Part shown: piece by piece, positions 1 through 12,297 of the stretch | How positions within the stretch are numbered: the first letter of the stretch is position 1 | Layout: every line of letters starts with the position of its first letter | Source of the DNA: Phytoseiulus persimilis | Taxonomy: Eukaryota; Arthropoda; Arachnida; Mesostigmata; Phytoseiidae | Reading direction: 5' to 3' | Length of the DNA: 64,000 nt | Assembly: GCA_037576195.1 (NCBI GenBank) | Contig: CM075102.1 | Coordinates: forward strand, 41,350,745-41,414,744 | The notes under the pieces: generated by a model | Database searches by the model: none | What the model saw: only the letters and a program-made list of their open reading frames with translations | Told to the model about the DNA's origin: nothing | Program-made: the position numbers and the translations under genes

Positions 1-66
1 AGAGTCGAGAAACACGGGTCGAGTCAACCGATTCAACCCAGCCGCATTCAATTCCGGAGAGGCTTC

Positions 67-2393
67 TCATTGAGAATTCTTCACATTTTTGATGAAGGCC
101 AGCTTCAGCGGTTGGTCCGGTACGTTAATCAATTTTGTGAAGCAATCCATCGGCACGTGGTGGCGGTACTCCAATGAAAATTCAAGAATCATCTGGGGAG
201 ACGGAAGACTATGATGAATATTCATGGTTTCCGATTAATCCGTAAGAATTGAATCGCGGGGTTCCAGCTTGTCAGCGTTCTCACCCGGGAGATGAGAACG
301 TTTATCGTGTTCTCTGCGAACCGTCGGCCAATGCACGTTCTTGGGCCATAACCGAACGGTAGGTAAGCGAACGGATGGTTGCTACGACATTCCTCATCTC
401 TTTCTGATCGAAGCCAACGCTCAGGTCGGTACTCTGAAGGGTTCGCAAACTGTTCGGAGTCTCGCGATGCCACTTGATTGTGAAGCACGATCATCGTCTG
501 GGGGAATGGATAGCTTAATAATAACCACGTCGTTGGACCAGAGAAGGTAATTGTAAAAGTTCACTCTAGCGAACCCACCCCCGCAGGGACATTAAATCCC
601 GAGAGTGTGACATCGCAGTCTAGAATTCGACCTGTCCCGAGGGCTACCGGGAGGAGCCGATGGCTCTCGCGGGTACAAGCTCTGAGGTACGAACAAGCAT
701 CCAAGTCCTTCAGAGTCGGCTTCCCGGTACGCATGAAGACGCCCCGGAGCTCGTCGCGGAGCCGGTCCTGGCAATCGGGATTGACAGCGAGATGATACAA
801 TAAGAATGCCATTGCGTAAGCGGTCTGCAATGCGAATAGATCTGTCTTGGTAGCTGTAAGCGAGCCGCCACATGACTCCTGAGTCAACGATACGCTGATG
901 AGATTTCGGTATCGACAATGAATGGACTGATCGCCAAACTCACCGTATCGATGCCCGCCATGAAAATATCAGTGATCATAGTGTACACATCGCGCTTATC
1001 ACCTGGCATGGATAAGAACTGTTGGAGGACAGTGGCTGATTCATCGCTATCAGCTTGTGGTTTGCTCTCCGCCAAATACTGGTTCACTATCCTGAGAAAA
1101 TATCCAGTTTTTAACGAGCCTGTCCAACGTTGACGTCCTCATTATGGAACGGCAACGATTCGTATTTGAACGGATGCGCCGTACTCTGTCATTGTGTCCT
1201 GAGCTCTCACAAGTTTCTTATAAGTGGGTGTGTCCCAGAACCGCCAGAAGGGTAGTCCGTTCTCAGTCAGCATGATGATTTTGTGAGTCTCGGCGGCTGC
1301 CTCAATGAGCTTGCGCTGACGACTGGAGGAATCCTGAGGGGCTTTGATGCAACCGAGACGAGAATTCAGGGCGATAAGACCCGTTGCTGTGAACAAAGTC
1401 TTCGATCATCCTGCGCCCAGAGGGAAGATTCATTCTGCTGACAGAGTCCGGTTCCACCAACCTTCAAGAGCCCATATGTACAACGTAGGAACGAAATCTG
1501 TTTCTCCCTTAGGGCCCAATTCGCGGCAAATATCCAGAACGTCATCGGCGACTTCGGAGAGCCCATCTCGATAACTCTCCAAAGTCTCCTTCCGAAGCAT
1601 GGGTATCTGAAACTTTTGACGCAGTTCGGCCCATTCTGCACCGTTCCTAATTTATCAGACGAAAGGCTTATTGAATGTGTATCCAGGGCTATGGCTATGA
1701 CGCATAGCAGAGCATGAACTGGTTTGAGCCGGGAATCCTTTCGGTACTAACGTAGGGATAATTCCTCCATTCCGGTATTCTTTCGGTCTCTGCTCGCGGT
1801 ACTTCAAGAGGGCCCGATGGCTCAGTCTCGTCGGGTATCGGCCCTCATTGCGGAAAACGGTTTCGATGTCGCGCGGATCAAAAACGTGGACCAAAGTGCG
1901 GTCCGCTACCACTTTCTCTCTAACCAAGTTCCCGAACTCGTTCTTCAACTTCGCGGCATTCAAGTGCATCTTCGTCAGATCGAAGCCACCTGAGAAAGAG
2001 GTTTCGTTTGAAAAAGTTCGCCCTCTCCTTCAATCCGACAGTTTGTTGCTCAGTTTTCCCCCTCACCGAAGGGTAGAATGTATCTCCATACATTGCCCAC
2101 GATGGGCAAAGGTTGCGGTCCGGGAATTTCTTCGAATGAACGAACCCGCTCTTTCGTCACATCCGACGACGAAAGATACGGGCACTCTAGTGCGGGGCGG
2201 TGAACATTAGCCGTGGCTGAAAAGTTTCAGGAAGGGAGGTGGAATGCTCTGAGTTTCGGCGGAGAGGGCTGTAATAGAGAAAGAAAAAGGGGGGGGTCTT
2301 CGAACTCTGATGGTTCACGACCTCAAACTCACAGCTAAGACGGGAATTAGGGGCCTGCTGGAGCCATCGCACTCCTTCCCGGAGATTCCTCAT
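67..2393 (-). CDS. mitochondrial-clan cytochrome P450, complete, 9 exons
   Basis: Haem-thiolate monooxygenase of the mitochondrial clan, expected to take electrons from adrenodoxin in the mitochondrial matrix. Exons joined by phase: 2333-2393, 2067-2216, 1752-1989, 1462-1646, 1185-1386, 944-1091, 579-845, 285-497, 67-192, totalling 529 aa and stop. Seen: Arg-rich, acid-poor N-terminus suited to a mitochondrial presequence; proline hinge EEIPGPQPLP; I-helix AGIDTT built across an intron (about residues 324-329); K-helix ExxR as ESHR (388-391) followed by PVALGTGR, typical of the clan; RPERW (441-445); haem loop PFGYGPRTCIGRR with Cys472. Introns are 63-105 nt with GT-AG ends. The least certain junction is exon 5 to 6 (donor GTACGG at 1184), which leaves the J-region a few residues short. 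Subfamily is not assignable by eye; ecdysteroidogenic and CYP12/49/301-type relatives are all possible. Confidence 0.9.
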
Positions 2394-3584
2394 GACTCTC
2401 TATGGAATTGCCGCGGGGCACCACTTCGATTCGCTCGAAAACGTCGTCGAACTCCAGCCAAACACGGCTTCAGGCGTATGGTTTTTCAGGCCTTCAGCGA
2501 TGTCGCTTCGGAGTGGAGAGTGAAAGAGACTCGTTCTGAAGAAAGCGCATTGTGCGTTTCGCTACCAGATGCTGCAGCCTCCTCAGACTGCGGAATCCAG
2601 CTAAGTCCGCTTCAAAACACGAAGTTCCGGTGGCGCCGGTTTCTTCAGAGGCGAGTCATTCAGAGACCCCCCGAAACCTCGAAGAAATCGGCTTCAGAGA
2701 TATGCTTGCGGCTCGTGGGACTGTATTCAGGGTTCCTGCTGATCGCGTAATTCTTACATGAGTTCACATGATCCGTCTCTCAATCTTGCGCTTCAACGGG
2801 GGTTAGAGGGGCGGGGGAATCGTTATGGCGAAACGGGACGAGATATTTCAGCGATTGTTACGCACTTGGTGCCATCGAATGGATCGCTGAGGAGATGCAG
2901 ATCTTGACAAACATAATGAGCTCGTGGGGAGCCAGAGCACAACGGGCTCGGATAATTGCACAATAGAATCTCGGAAAAGCCCTTGTGCTGAAACCCTATG
3001 GTTTCTGATGGGAAGTCCTCTTGTCAGATCCATCTCTCTAGGTCAACCAAGAGATTAGTGATACATTCTGAGAACTCTGGTTGAGGAGCGGCTCTCATAC
3101 TTTGATTTCATCGAAGTTCAATCGATAATTGACTCGCGAAAGTTCATGCACTCACTGAATCTGATATCACGAAATCCACCACACGACGGAAGGGCGAACT
3201 CTCCAGATGGTAGCGCCGCGCACTGAACCAGTACTCTTCAACTGAAGGGCACCCCAATGCTGAACGTAACATCGAACGACCGCCACTTGGTGACATCCCT
3301 CTCGCATTCTTGAGCCGCGCTAGAGGTAGTCTATTTACGTGACGTGAATGTCAGCAGTGATGCCCGCGATCACCTCGATGATGTAGGCGTTCCAAGGAGC
3401 GCACCATGAGAACTTCCCAAAGCAAACAACTCAATGTTTTTCAGTATCGATCTCTCTCTCCCTTCAAGAAGGATTCATCGCTCGAGCATTGACTCGGATT
3501 TATTCAAGGATTTGATTCTGCATCAGCAGGATAGTTTCCATGAGGCGCTCTTTTGATATATATGTCATGTGGCTTTCCCGAGTA
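2394..3584. other. intergenic, no gene recognised
   Basis: This stretch separates the P450 start from a small MITE. Short open frames on both strands show no recognisable domain or plausible exon chain. The first bases upstream of 2393 should hold the P450 5' leader and promoter; no clear core element was identified. Confidence 0.5.
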
Positions 3585-3768
3585 CAGTGAAACCTCGTTA
3601 CAACGAACCCCGGGGGACCGGCGGAATCTGTTCGTACTAACGGGAATTCGCTCTAGAGGACGAGACATCTTCGACGTGCCTCCTTCGGCGGGCCAAACAG
3701 AGGAGAAATTCGCGTTCGCTGTATCGGAAATTTGTTGTAACGGTGCTCGTTGTAATGAGGTTTCACTG
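3585..3768. mobile_element. pogo/Tigger-type MITE, 184 bp, intact ends
   Basis: The element begins CAGTGAAACCTCGTTACAAC and ends with the inverted form, which reads CAGTGAAACCTCATTACAAC from the other strand (one mismatch in 20). A TA dinucleotide flanks each end (3583-3584 and 3769-3770), the target duplication expected for Tc1/mariner/pogo transposition. CAGT-type ends followed by AACCTCGTTA are characteristic of pogo/Tigger elements. A further GTTACAAC-like motif occurs just inside the right end. It has no coding capacity, so it is non-autonomous. It lies 3' of importin-9 and does not interrupt a gene. Confidence 0.75.
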
Positions 3769-3920
3769 TATTATTTGGGTCTGGAAGTACGTTTGTCATC
3801 GTGGGTGAAAATCGCTCCAGTCGTTTCAGGTATTGGAAAACACTTGGAACATCCTCCTTGAGCCACTCGGATCGCGACCACGTGCGTTCTGATGCACATG
3901 GAGTGGCTTGGATCCATCGT

Positions 3921-3926
3921 TTTATT
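3921..3926 (-). terminator. poly(A) signal of the importin-9 gene
   Basis: AATAAA on the minus strand, about 70 nt past the importin-9 stop codon. Position and match are what is expected for its mRNA 3' end. Confidence 0.6.
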
Positions 3927-3996
3927 TTCACGCATGAAGCGTTAAATCAACCAAAATGGAAGAGGAACCAATTTATTCAGCTACATTCACTTGCGG

Positions 3997-6900
3997 TCAC
4001 ACGGAGAAGCCCATGGCCGCAAGAGCCGTCTTTTCCGCTGGACTGTGATGTTGGCTGAAGGTTGAATAACATGGCAAATGGATTATGTTGCGAACAAACT
4101 CCGAAAGGTATTTTTTGAGGTCGATCTGGTTCATCGGATCGTTGTGCTTTTTGGGATCGTCGTCCTCCATATCATCGTATTCACCATTCTGGATGCCGTG
4201 AAAAACGTTGACGACGTTAGGGTTGAGTCCATCCAACACCTGGAATCAGATTTCATAAATACACGTGAGTTTTGAGTTCGCCGACCCTTACGAATTATTA
4301 GGAGCTCCGAAAAACGCCGAACTCACGTTTCCAGAGCTGCTGCTCTCGATTTCGCTCTCGGAATCAGTTTCTTCATCGTCGTCCGGCCAAACTTCTTCGC
4401 TTTGTTGGAACAGCTCCCTCAGGACAAGTTTGTACATTTTAACCACTACGGGGATCTCCGTCCACTGTACAGGATTTCTGGCTGTCTGTGACCTCGTTTT
4501 TGAGCCGATAGAGTTGAGGTCAACGATTTCGTCACCCTTGACCGTGATGTTCAGCAATCTTTCGTCGTTCTCGCTGAGAGCGTGTTCGACCAGTTTCGCC
4601 AGAGCCAGCATCGTTACCTTCGTGTCGTAATTACCGAAGAATGAGCTTTGCCTGCTACACCACTCCGTCAACACGTATGCCAACGCTGATTCGCCGCTCG
4701 GTCCAGGAACGGATGAGAGGAAATTCAGCAAAGCAGGGAGATCCGAATGAACCAGACGGGCGAAAACCAAGATGAGATTCTGGGCCACCGACAGAGTTTG
4801 CGTATGCAGAAGCTTGCTCAGCACCGACCGCAAAAGCATTTCTATGCCTTCCTGACCGAGATCCCCCATTCCTCGAGACACCACTGTACTGACGAGTCGT
4901 CCAACGAGGGCGGCAGCCGACTCCGGGGCTTTTGGGTCCATCAAGTGTTCACACACCTGTTGATCAACACATATGTATTCACGTTACCAGACCCAGAGGA
5001 AGCGGAGGCCAGCTGCTTCAGCGACTGCTTCCTATCCCGAGCACATGGCATGCAGGACATCCTCCTGAACCCACCTGTAGTACCAGATGCATCCCGTTCT
5101 GACCGGCATCATTCCTCCACTGCACTAGCTGAGGATAGCCGTTGAGCACGTAAGCACGCAAACACTCGCCGCCATTCTGCATGCAGGTGATGTCGTCGGT
5201 GGAGAGCACATAGGCGACGCACGCGGGGAAGCCTTGGTTTATGAGGGCATCACACAGAGGGGGCTTCGAGTACTTGACTAACGTGTACAGTACGTCCAAC
5301 GCCACCTGAGAAATTTCGAAAATCCGAGGCTAAGCAAGTTGATCAGAACCATCCCGGGAGTGGCAGGGATGCTAAAGTCAGCACTTACGCCGTGCATGGA
5401 AGATGGCATCTTGTCGTTCGACGAGGTAAGAATTTCGATGAGCATGGGTAAGAGTCGCTGCAAGAGCTGATCTGCACAACCAGGTGTTTTGGAGAGCTCT
5501 TTGAATATGTCCTGACTGAACGACACCAATACATTGTCGTTGCTATACTTCAGGAATACCATGATCGCTAATGGAGTCACTTTTGGCTCCACCATAACCG
5601 TGAAATCAGCATCGATCTGAAAACATATCGGCAAATGAGCAGGGTATCGAGAAGGAGACGGCAGGTATCCGAAGTAGTGAGCCGAAAGTTCTCCCTTACG
5701 TGAGAAGTCATGGAAGAACCGGAGAAACTAGTCTGAACTCACCGAGATAACCAGGGTGAGAGCTTCTAAAACAAGAGATAGAGCCTCTGGAGTGGCCTGT
5801 TCTGCCATAAGAAGAAGGCCGTCGATCGAAGGTCCGAGGTAGGGAAGAATTACCGAGCCTGCACGCTTGCTCTTTAAGTAATCACAGAAACCATACAACG
5901 CTTTCACTGCGGAAATTCGAAGAACTGCCGGCTGTGAGGGCTGAAGTGCGGTCACTGTCGTGCTTAAATAGCTGAAAAGTTGTACGCCCAACACGGTAAT
6001 GCCTACTGCTTCCAATGCACGCTGGCGCGCAACAGATTTCTCTCCTATGTTTGCATGTAATGTCGAAAAGTTTTCGGGAAGACTTGGTTCGGACAACGAA
6101 CAACCGGAAGACGTTGTTCGGACGGCCTCACCTTTGCAATACAGACTGCTGCATGCATGACGGAAACTTCGAAGCGAAACAGAGACACCGTCCGACAAGG
6201 AACGTATTGGCACCGGGTAAGTTCATATCTTCCGCGACGATTGTCTCAAGCATAGAGCTCTGCGAAAATGGCGTTCTGCTCATTCCAACTCCGGATAAGT
6301 TCCGCGCTCTCCGAATATATCTCAGCTTGAGTACCAACCAAATCGAATTGCTGTGGCATCTTCTTCGAATGGAACTGACTCGTCAGAAGTCCTGACATGT
6401 TTTGCAGAGCGAACATCGAAGCTTCATGGAGTTTCCACCAGTATGGGCTGTTTGCTGAACGGAGAGCCGCCGCTTCGGTGAGTTGACGGGTGACGGCGGA
6501 GCACATCGGCAAGACGCAGTCGTCTTCGAACTCCGCTATTAAGGCGAGCAGAACTTCGAGAGCAGATATCCGCACCCCGTAGGCAAATGTTTCTTCGTGT
6601 TCCTCTTCGACGAACTTGTCAGGGTCCTCTAACCAACCTTGCATTTTCTCTTCGGTCACCTAAGGGAGCGGAGGAGTCAAAAGAACATTAGCGGCTGAGA
6701 AGGTTCTCGAATGTTACTAGGAAACCGAGATGCAGTCACCTGCATTTGTTTCTTTTATTACTTCGTACACTTTGTCAATAGGAACCTTGGATCGTTAGTC
6801 ACCTGCATGTATACGATGAGATAGAACAGTAACTCATCCATTCCTTTGTGCACTGGGTCCTGGAGTTTCGAGCTGTCTACTAGGGCTTGGACGAACTCGA

Positions 6901-8764
6901 AAATAGACTGGATCAATGTTGAGAGGCAGTACATTTCCCCTATAGACAATATCAGTTCTATTTAGCGTCTAGAAGAGATGCGCCCTCCGAGAATCCGAGT
7001 TCCAGAGCGGCGAAATCGACTGCTCCCCCCGTAGCATGCGCGAGGTTTCGAATAGCTATAATCCTTGATGGTTTCATCTATTTCTAACCATCAGAGTCGA
7101 TATCGGTGTCCAGATCCTCGGTGTTGTTAACCTGAGTTTTTACGTAGACTGCTGCTGTCTCTGTGAGTGTTGCCCATACGGGGCCCAATATATCTCCAAG
7201 GAATGCCTGAAGGCTTCGAGGCGTGTTTCGAGCTACTTCTGTGAGACATTTCAACACTTCGATCTTCAGAGCTGGGTGGAACACCTGGGCTGTCGGGACT
7301 GTGAGGATCTCCACGAAAGCTTTCATGAAATTTGGCAGCGCTGGACTCAAGTGTGTTTTGATTATATTTTTGTCGACGTGAGCCATCGAGGACAGCATCT
7401 GAAGTATGCGAATGGATTTAAGAATCGGTCAGCAAGAACACAACGCACCCGAGTGCACGCACAGTTCATGACTGGAAAGCAGCCCTTCCGAAAACTACTC
7501 ACCGCGGAACATGTCGAAAATATTTGAATTGATCTGGATTTCACTTTGATGGTGGCTGCGGGACTTGTGAGGAGGCTGTACATCTCAGGAAGGACCACGG
7601 GGGCCATCACGGCCATTTGTGATTCCGTTATATCGCGGCTGAATTCTGCGAATGCAGGTAGTATCGAATGTATGGTCGTGCTCGGGTAGGAATATTCTCA
7701 GAAGCAAGGTCTCCAGCTGATGCTCGCAACTCTAGAGAACTCACCGGTCAGGACTCGCATCGCCCCATCAACCGCATGAGGCTCATTCGATTTCAGGGCC
7801 TGCATGAGAACGTTGAACAACTGGGCCCACCGTTCGGGCCAATCATAGTGCGCGATCGTGGATATAGCGTACGCGATGGTTGCGCGCAATTTATTGTGCG
7901 GCTCCTGAAAAGTGACATGAATGACATTCCACATTCGTTAAAAGCAATCCATATCGAAAGCTCGGGCCAACGCTCATCCGCTTCTAAACCAGATCTTTCT
8001 TACTCCGAGTCATGATACGGATTGGACAAAGGATGAATGCGAGTGACAAGCTTGCCTTGAGACCCAAAGGGAGGATGGTTCGAACTTGTTCCTTTGTCTT
8101 GGCGGGACACTCCGGCAAGATGAATTGCTCGGCGTCTATAGACCAGTGGACGTCAACGTATTGTTTCAGCAGCACGGAGCCCAGCTGGCGAGACGCAAAG
8201 TCCAACGTTGAATCGAGGATAATTTCACATAGGTGGATGGCATATTCTGAAATGAGCGTGTTTCCGAATCAGAGTGCATGGCTCTGACAGAACCGGCACC
8301 AGTTGCCCCAGAGAGGACTTCATGGGAGCTTCCTTCAGTCAACTTCAATAACACTGCGATGAGTTCAAGTCCGGAAACATCCTGAAGCTGTTTCTCGCTC
8401 TATCAGTTCTCTCTCAAACGTAGCCACTGCCCATTTTGATTCGAGGACATCCTCGTCGAGTAGGGAGACAGGTTCCCAGAGCCGGATATCTCACCGACAA
8501 CTCGCTATGAGCCATTGCGGCTCCCGTCGACGCATCGGACTCGTCGGAAGGGTTGTGCGGCTAGCTCAACTTCTGCAAACGATGTTGGAGAAACAAAGTA
8601 AGGAGCACGTAGGCTCGGAGAAATGCGCACTCACCATCGGTAACTTCGAGGGCCTTGGCTTTGGCTTCAGCCTGTGTTCTGATTGCTGTGTCAGCTATCT
8701 GCAGCTGACGTAAAGTCTCTATGAGAGCCTGCCGCAAATCCTGACTTGTCGATTCACCCCCCAT
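3997..8764 (-). CDS. IPO9: importin-9 (karyopherin-beta), complete, 13 exons
   Basis: Nuclear import receptor of the importin-beta superfamily; in other animals it carries histones, ribosomal proteins and actin through the nuclear pore under Ran-GTP control. Exons: 8635-8764, 8056-8246, 7745-7904, 7503-7645, 7089-7398, 6803-6939, 6339-6659, 6132-6259, 5743-5971, 5389-5616, 5075-5305, 4327-4956, 3997-4239. All phases agree and give 1026 aa, close to human IPO9 (1041). The chain is collinear with the human protein throughout: N-terminal importin-beta region with LGSVLLKQYVDVHW, then YDWPERWAQLFNVL, FLKYSNDNV, STDDITCMQNGGECLRAY, VGRLVSTVVSR, an acidic segment DDDEETDSESE, and the C-terminal QIDLKKYLSEFV. 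Start is the ATG of MGGEST; an in-frame TTG lies 9 nt upstream. Intron 2 (7905-8055) begins GC, not GT; only this choice keeps the frame and the alignment. Confidence 0.96.
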
Positions 8765-9478
8765 GCCGTTCAAGCACCGGCTTCAAATCCTTTTGCAACT
8801 TCGAATCAACACGGCTACGATGAAAGGTTCGCGTATAGGTCTGAGAGGAGGTGTGAGCCGCTGTCGAGCAGCCGAAATGGCGCCAAAATGCGGATACAGG
8901 GTCCGTCCGGAACGAATGACAATCGAGCACCCAAGGTGGCCGTGGACGCACTGAGGATTTCCGGCTCAACGAGCCAAAATATCGGATCAGTACAATTTAC
9001 AGACAGCTCCAATTTCTCGAGGGGGGATCTTGGTCTTCTCAGGGCTCCCAATACAGACTGGCTGCTTATCTTCGGCGCGGCTGCACCAGTATTCGTAATC
9101 AGGGCTCAACGAAATTCGGAGCGTTCTCGGAACGATCCATGAATTATCAGAAACGACCTCAGACAGGCCGATCGAGGAGCGGAACCTCGCCCAGTACTCT
9201 GCGAGCTCCCGTACGGAGAGTTCAGTTCAGGCTCATACGACGTGTCCGTTAGACTCTCGAATTTCGACAAGGAAATTCGGGAAAGAAGAATGGAGACTTT
9301 TAAACGGAGCAAAGGGGAGCAGGGTTGCCCCGCAAGAGACGCGCGTGTGCGCTGTATAGATGGAGCCTCTCCGAGGGAACAGCATCGATAATGATGAAGG
9401 ATAGCTGATGAACACGGAAAAATTACAACGATGATGCTCATGATCTTTGCTGATCGAAGAATATGGTTTTCCATACTG
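8765..9478. other. importin-9 upstream region, no gene recognised
   Basis: It should contain the importin-9 5' leader and promoter, including the GGCGCC site at 8879. Open frames of up to about 128 codons lie on both strands but overlap one another and carry no recognisable domain. Confidence 0.45.
8879..8888 (-). promoter_or_regulatory. E2F-like GGCGCC site upstream of importin-9
   Basis: On the minus strand it reads TTTTGGCGCC, matching the E2F consensus TTTSSCGC, 115-125 bp upstream of the importin-9 ATG. The same GGCGCCAAA core recurs upstream of ZF-1 and ZF-3. Binding is inferred from the consensus only. Confidence 0.35.
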
Positions 9479-10060
9479 TTATATATCACCAAGAACGACC
9501 AATGGAGGGATGAAGGACAGATTTATGCTGCTGAACGTCTTGCCCATTTTTTCCTTCGTTCGAGGATCCCAGATTTCGTTCCCTAGCGATAGCTTTTGGC
9601 CCGTCGAGTCTGGAAAGCGCCCTGAGCTTCGCTGTTTCATGACAGGTTTTCGTTTCTCTCCCGAGAAAGTTGTTTCATCGGAATCCCCACGCAAGAACAA
9701 CATGAAAGTCTCGTTGGTCACGGAGAGAAATAAATTGAGATCCCTCTTTCCCTCCGTCATTTCACTGAAATCTGGAACCCAGACCGATTCGCGGCGTACA
9801 ATACTCTGCTGACTTCTGTTCTCTTCCTCGTCCCCAACTCCCAGAGCCAACGTTTCCGAGACGTTCCGGACGTGCTGTATGCGTCCCAGAGCCTCACCGA
9901 ACGCGCTGTCACCAAAACTGAGACTCAACCCGGGAAATTTGTTAAGGAACCAAGCAATTTCCGTGAAAACGACGAGTTTCTCTTGCAGGTAATAATCAAA
10001 ACGAAGATCCAGAATGCGATACTTCTGCCAGATGGTGCCGTGCACAGCTCTATAACCCAT
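9479..10060 (-). CDS. unrecognised ORF, 193 aa
   Basis: An ATG-initiated minus-strand frame of 193 codons, the longest ATG-initiated frame in the otherwise empty 9.1-13.9 kb stretch. An in-frame TGA lies five codons upstream of the ATG, so it cannot extend far 5' without splicing. The first third is hydrophobic and aromatic (YRILDLRFDYYLQEKLVVF, then EIAWFLNKFPGLSL); the rest is polar and Lys/Arg/Ser-rich. There is no signal peptide or domain that I recognise. A possible donor (GTGATA) occurs just before the stop, so it may be an exon of a larger gene. It could also be chance: overlapping plus-strand frames of 94-121 codons exist. Confidence 0.22.
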   Translation of the reverse strand: MGYRAVHGTIWQKYRILDLRFDYYLQEKLVVFTEIAWFLNKFPGLSLSFGDSAFGEALGRIQHVRNVSETLALGVGDEEENRSQQSIVRRESVWVPDFSEMTEGKRDLNLFLSVTNETFMLFLRGDSDETTFSGEKRKPVMKQRSSGRFPDSTGQKLSLGNEIWDPRTKEKMGKTFSSINLSFIPPLVVLGDI

Positions 10061-12275
10061 GGGACTCCTCCTTCTTCAGGATTGTTCTGCTTCGGAGGCA
10101 CGGACCTTGATGCACTGACTATGCATGCTGCGAAAGGTATGAGCAGTACCCGGTAGCATAACCCCTCCCGGCCCAGGGGTGGAGGTCCTTGTCCAAGTGT
10201 TGAACCAAGTGTTTCCACGGTCGGATCGTTTCCTTTGCTCTTTAGTCTCCGAGGATTCCTGCCCCTGTGTCGTCGGCCTCCAGCCTAGCGTCAGATACAG
10301 TTACAGTTCGAGGAAACATTCATCGTTTTGAAAATGGCAAATTCCCCAACGAGATGCGCAAGATCTGTGAAAGGTAGGGTCGTCCGGCCAAAGAGATTTG
10401 GTCGAGCGGAAAAGCTCAGAGTCATGCTATGCAGCCCGCTTCCATACTCCCTGCTCAACAGGTCGCTGAGGTTCAGACGTTTGTCGAAACGAGGGGTAAT
10501 GGTGACCTGCTTTTCTTCGCAGCAGATTCGTGTGCTCCTGTGTCAGAGACTCCTCAAGAAGCTTGGATGGCCACAAGTTCTCCTTCAACTTCGCTCCGAA
10601 ATCGAGCACTCCGGGCCAATCTAGGAACTTCTTGCCATCGGCTTTCCAGAATCGGCTCGCCTTGAGAGATACGGCAGATTGCATCGAGGACGAGATTTTG
10701 TCATGAAAGCAGCGATTTTGTGAGGCTGTTGAGATCGGTCGCTGATTTCGAGCTCTAGATCGATCCTCACCATTTCTCCAGCGAGTCAATGGAATGATTT
10801 CTCGCATCCGATGGAGCCTAGGCGAGCTCGGTCGGTTGAGTTGAGACGTTTCTTCGGAACCTGTGTGGCTTAAGCTGAGAAAGAAAGGTATTTTTCAAGT
10901 TGCTCTAGAGGATGCAGCTCGTGACCGATTGACGCGATAAAGCAGGTATTGATGCATAATCCGTCCAGCTATCGACCGGAAAGAGGGAATCCAGGATCGG
11001 GCTATTCTCTTCCGAGAAATGAGCAAGAGAAGGAAGGGTGAGGAAATTCCCGGCGTACGTTGACAACCCTGTATAAATGCTTCAGCTCTCCATGCACGCT
11101 GCACTCCCGTGATCAAGGACGGCTTGGCTGCTGTAGCCAGCCAAAAGTAAAGCTTGATTCACGTGCGAACGTGAAACCGACTGCCCCAGATGTAGTCGTC
11201 GAGCAACCCAACGGAAGTCCCCGGGTACGTGCCGATTATTCTGCTGGAAGAAATCTAGTGTCCTGCCAGTAATCCTCGACGGCAATAGGATTTTTTTCCG
11301 GGAGAAGAAGCTCATATCGAAGGCTAGTTTGAGGCTGAGATGAATTCACCTCAGGGAGTCATGGCTTCTACGTAGATTGGCCCGGAGTCGGCGTTGAGCG
11401 GGGAACGAATACGCATTGATTTGAGGAGAGACTGAGAAAAAGTTTAGGTTGATTTTCCGTTCTCGGATTAGAGGAACATTGATCCCCTTTTCTTGGAAAC
11501 ATTCTCTTCTCACAATCGCGATGCGTTAGCAGCGGAGTTAGAGGGAATCAGCGGGGTGCAGAGTTCGAGTTCCATGCCGTTGCGCCGCTCGGATCGCCTC
11601 ACCTAAGCCAATCCAACTTCACCCGCGTCCCTGCCTGCTATAAGCGACTGCGATACACCCGTGTTCACTGCCATGCCGCGTGCATCACAGGACTGGACTC
11701 TGGGGCATCCTACTCTACATATGTGCCAGGCACATCTGCTATCGGTGTATGGCGGACTTCTAGTTCTCACTTTCCATCGCCAAACAGTCACGGACAAGAT
11801 GACACACACTGTGTATGCGTTGAAGCCGGGATTCGAACTGTTGGTAGAGGGACTGCCCGACTGAAAATTTCGGAACATGGGAAGCTGCTCAACAGATGTG
11901 AGGTTGAAATCTTCGGGAGAAAACAGCATAACCGCAGCTTACATCGTGAAGCGTCACTGTAACTATGCCGGGACCACGGGGAAACAACATAAAAAGTTGG
12001 ACAGAGAGACGCCCGAAGGTGCGCAGGTATTGGCAATCGAGTAGATCGCCTCGGCAATCGTTGTGCGTCGAAACTACCACAACAATATCAGCAGTATCGC
12101 AAGGGGGCCATGCCCCCCCCCCGAAACTCTTCGATGATGACTTTGATGGACGAAAAAGTTCCACAAAGATTCAGTTTTATCAGGAAAATTCTCACAGGTT
12201 TGAAAACCATGTTGATTGCGTCATGAAAATCTCGAGACGATGATCATCATCATCGGCATCATCATCACATCCTTG

Positions 12276-12297
12276 CCCCCCCCCCCCCCCCCCCCCC
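12276..12297. repeat. C22 homopolymer
   Basis: Twenty-two consecutive C followed by eight A. It is preceded by a run of CAT/ATC triplets (12240-12270). Run length is likely uncertain in any assembly. Confidence 0.9.

Noticed and set aside
11815..11845. tRNA-like B-box (AGTTCGAATCCC on the minus strand)
   Set aside because: The bases flanking the loop do not pair as a T stem, and no cloverleaf could be built around it.
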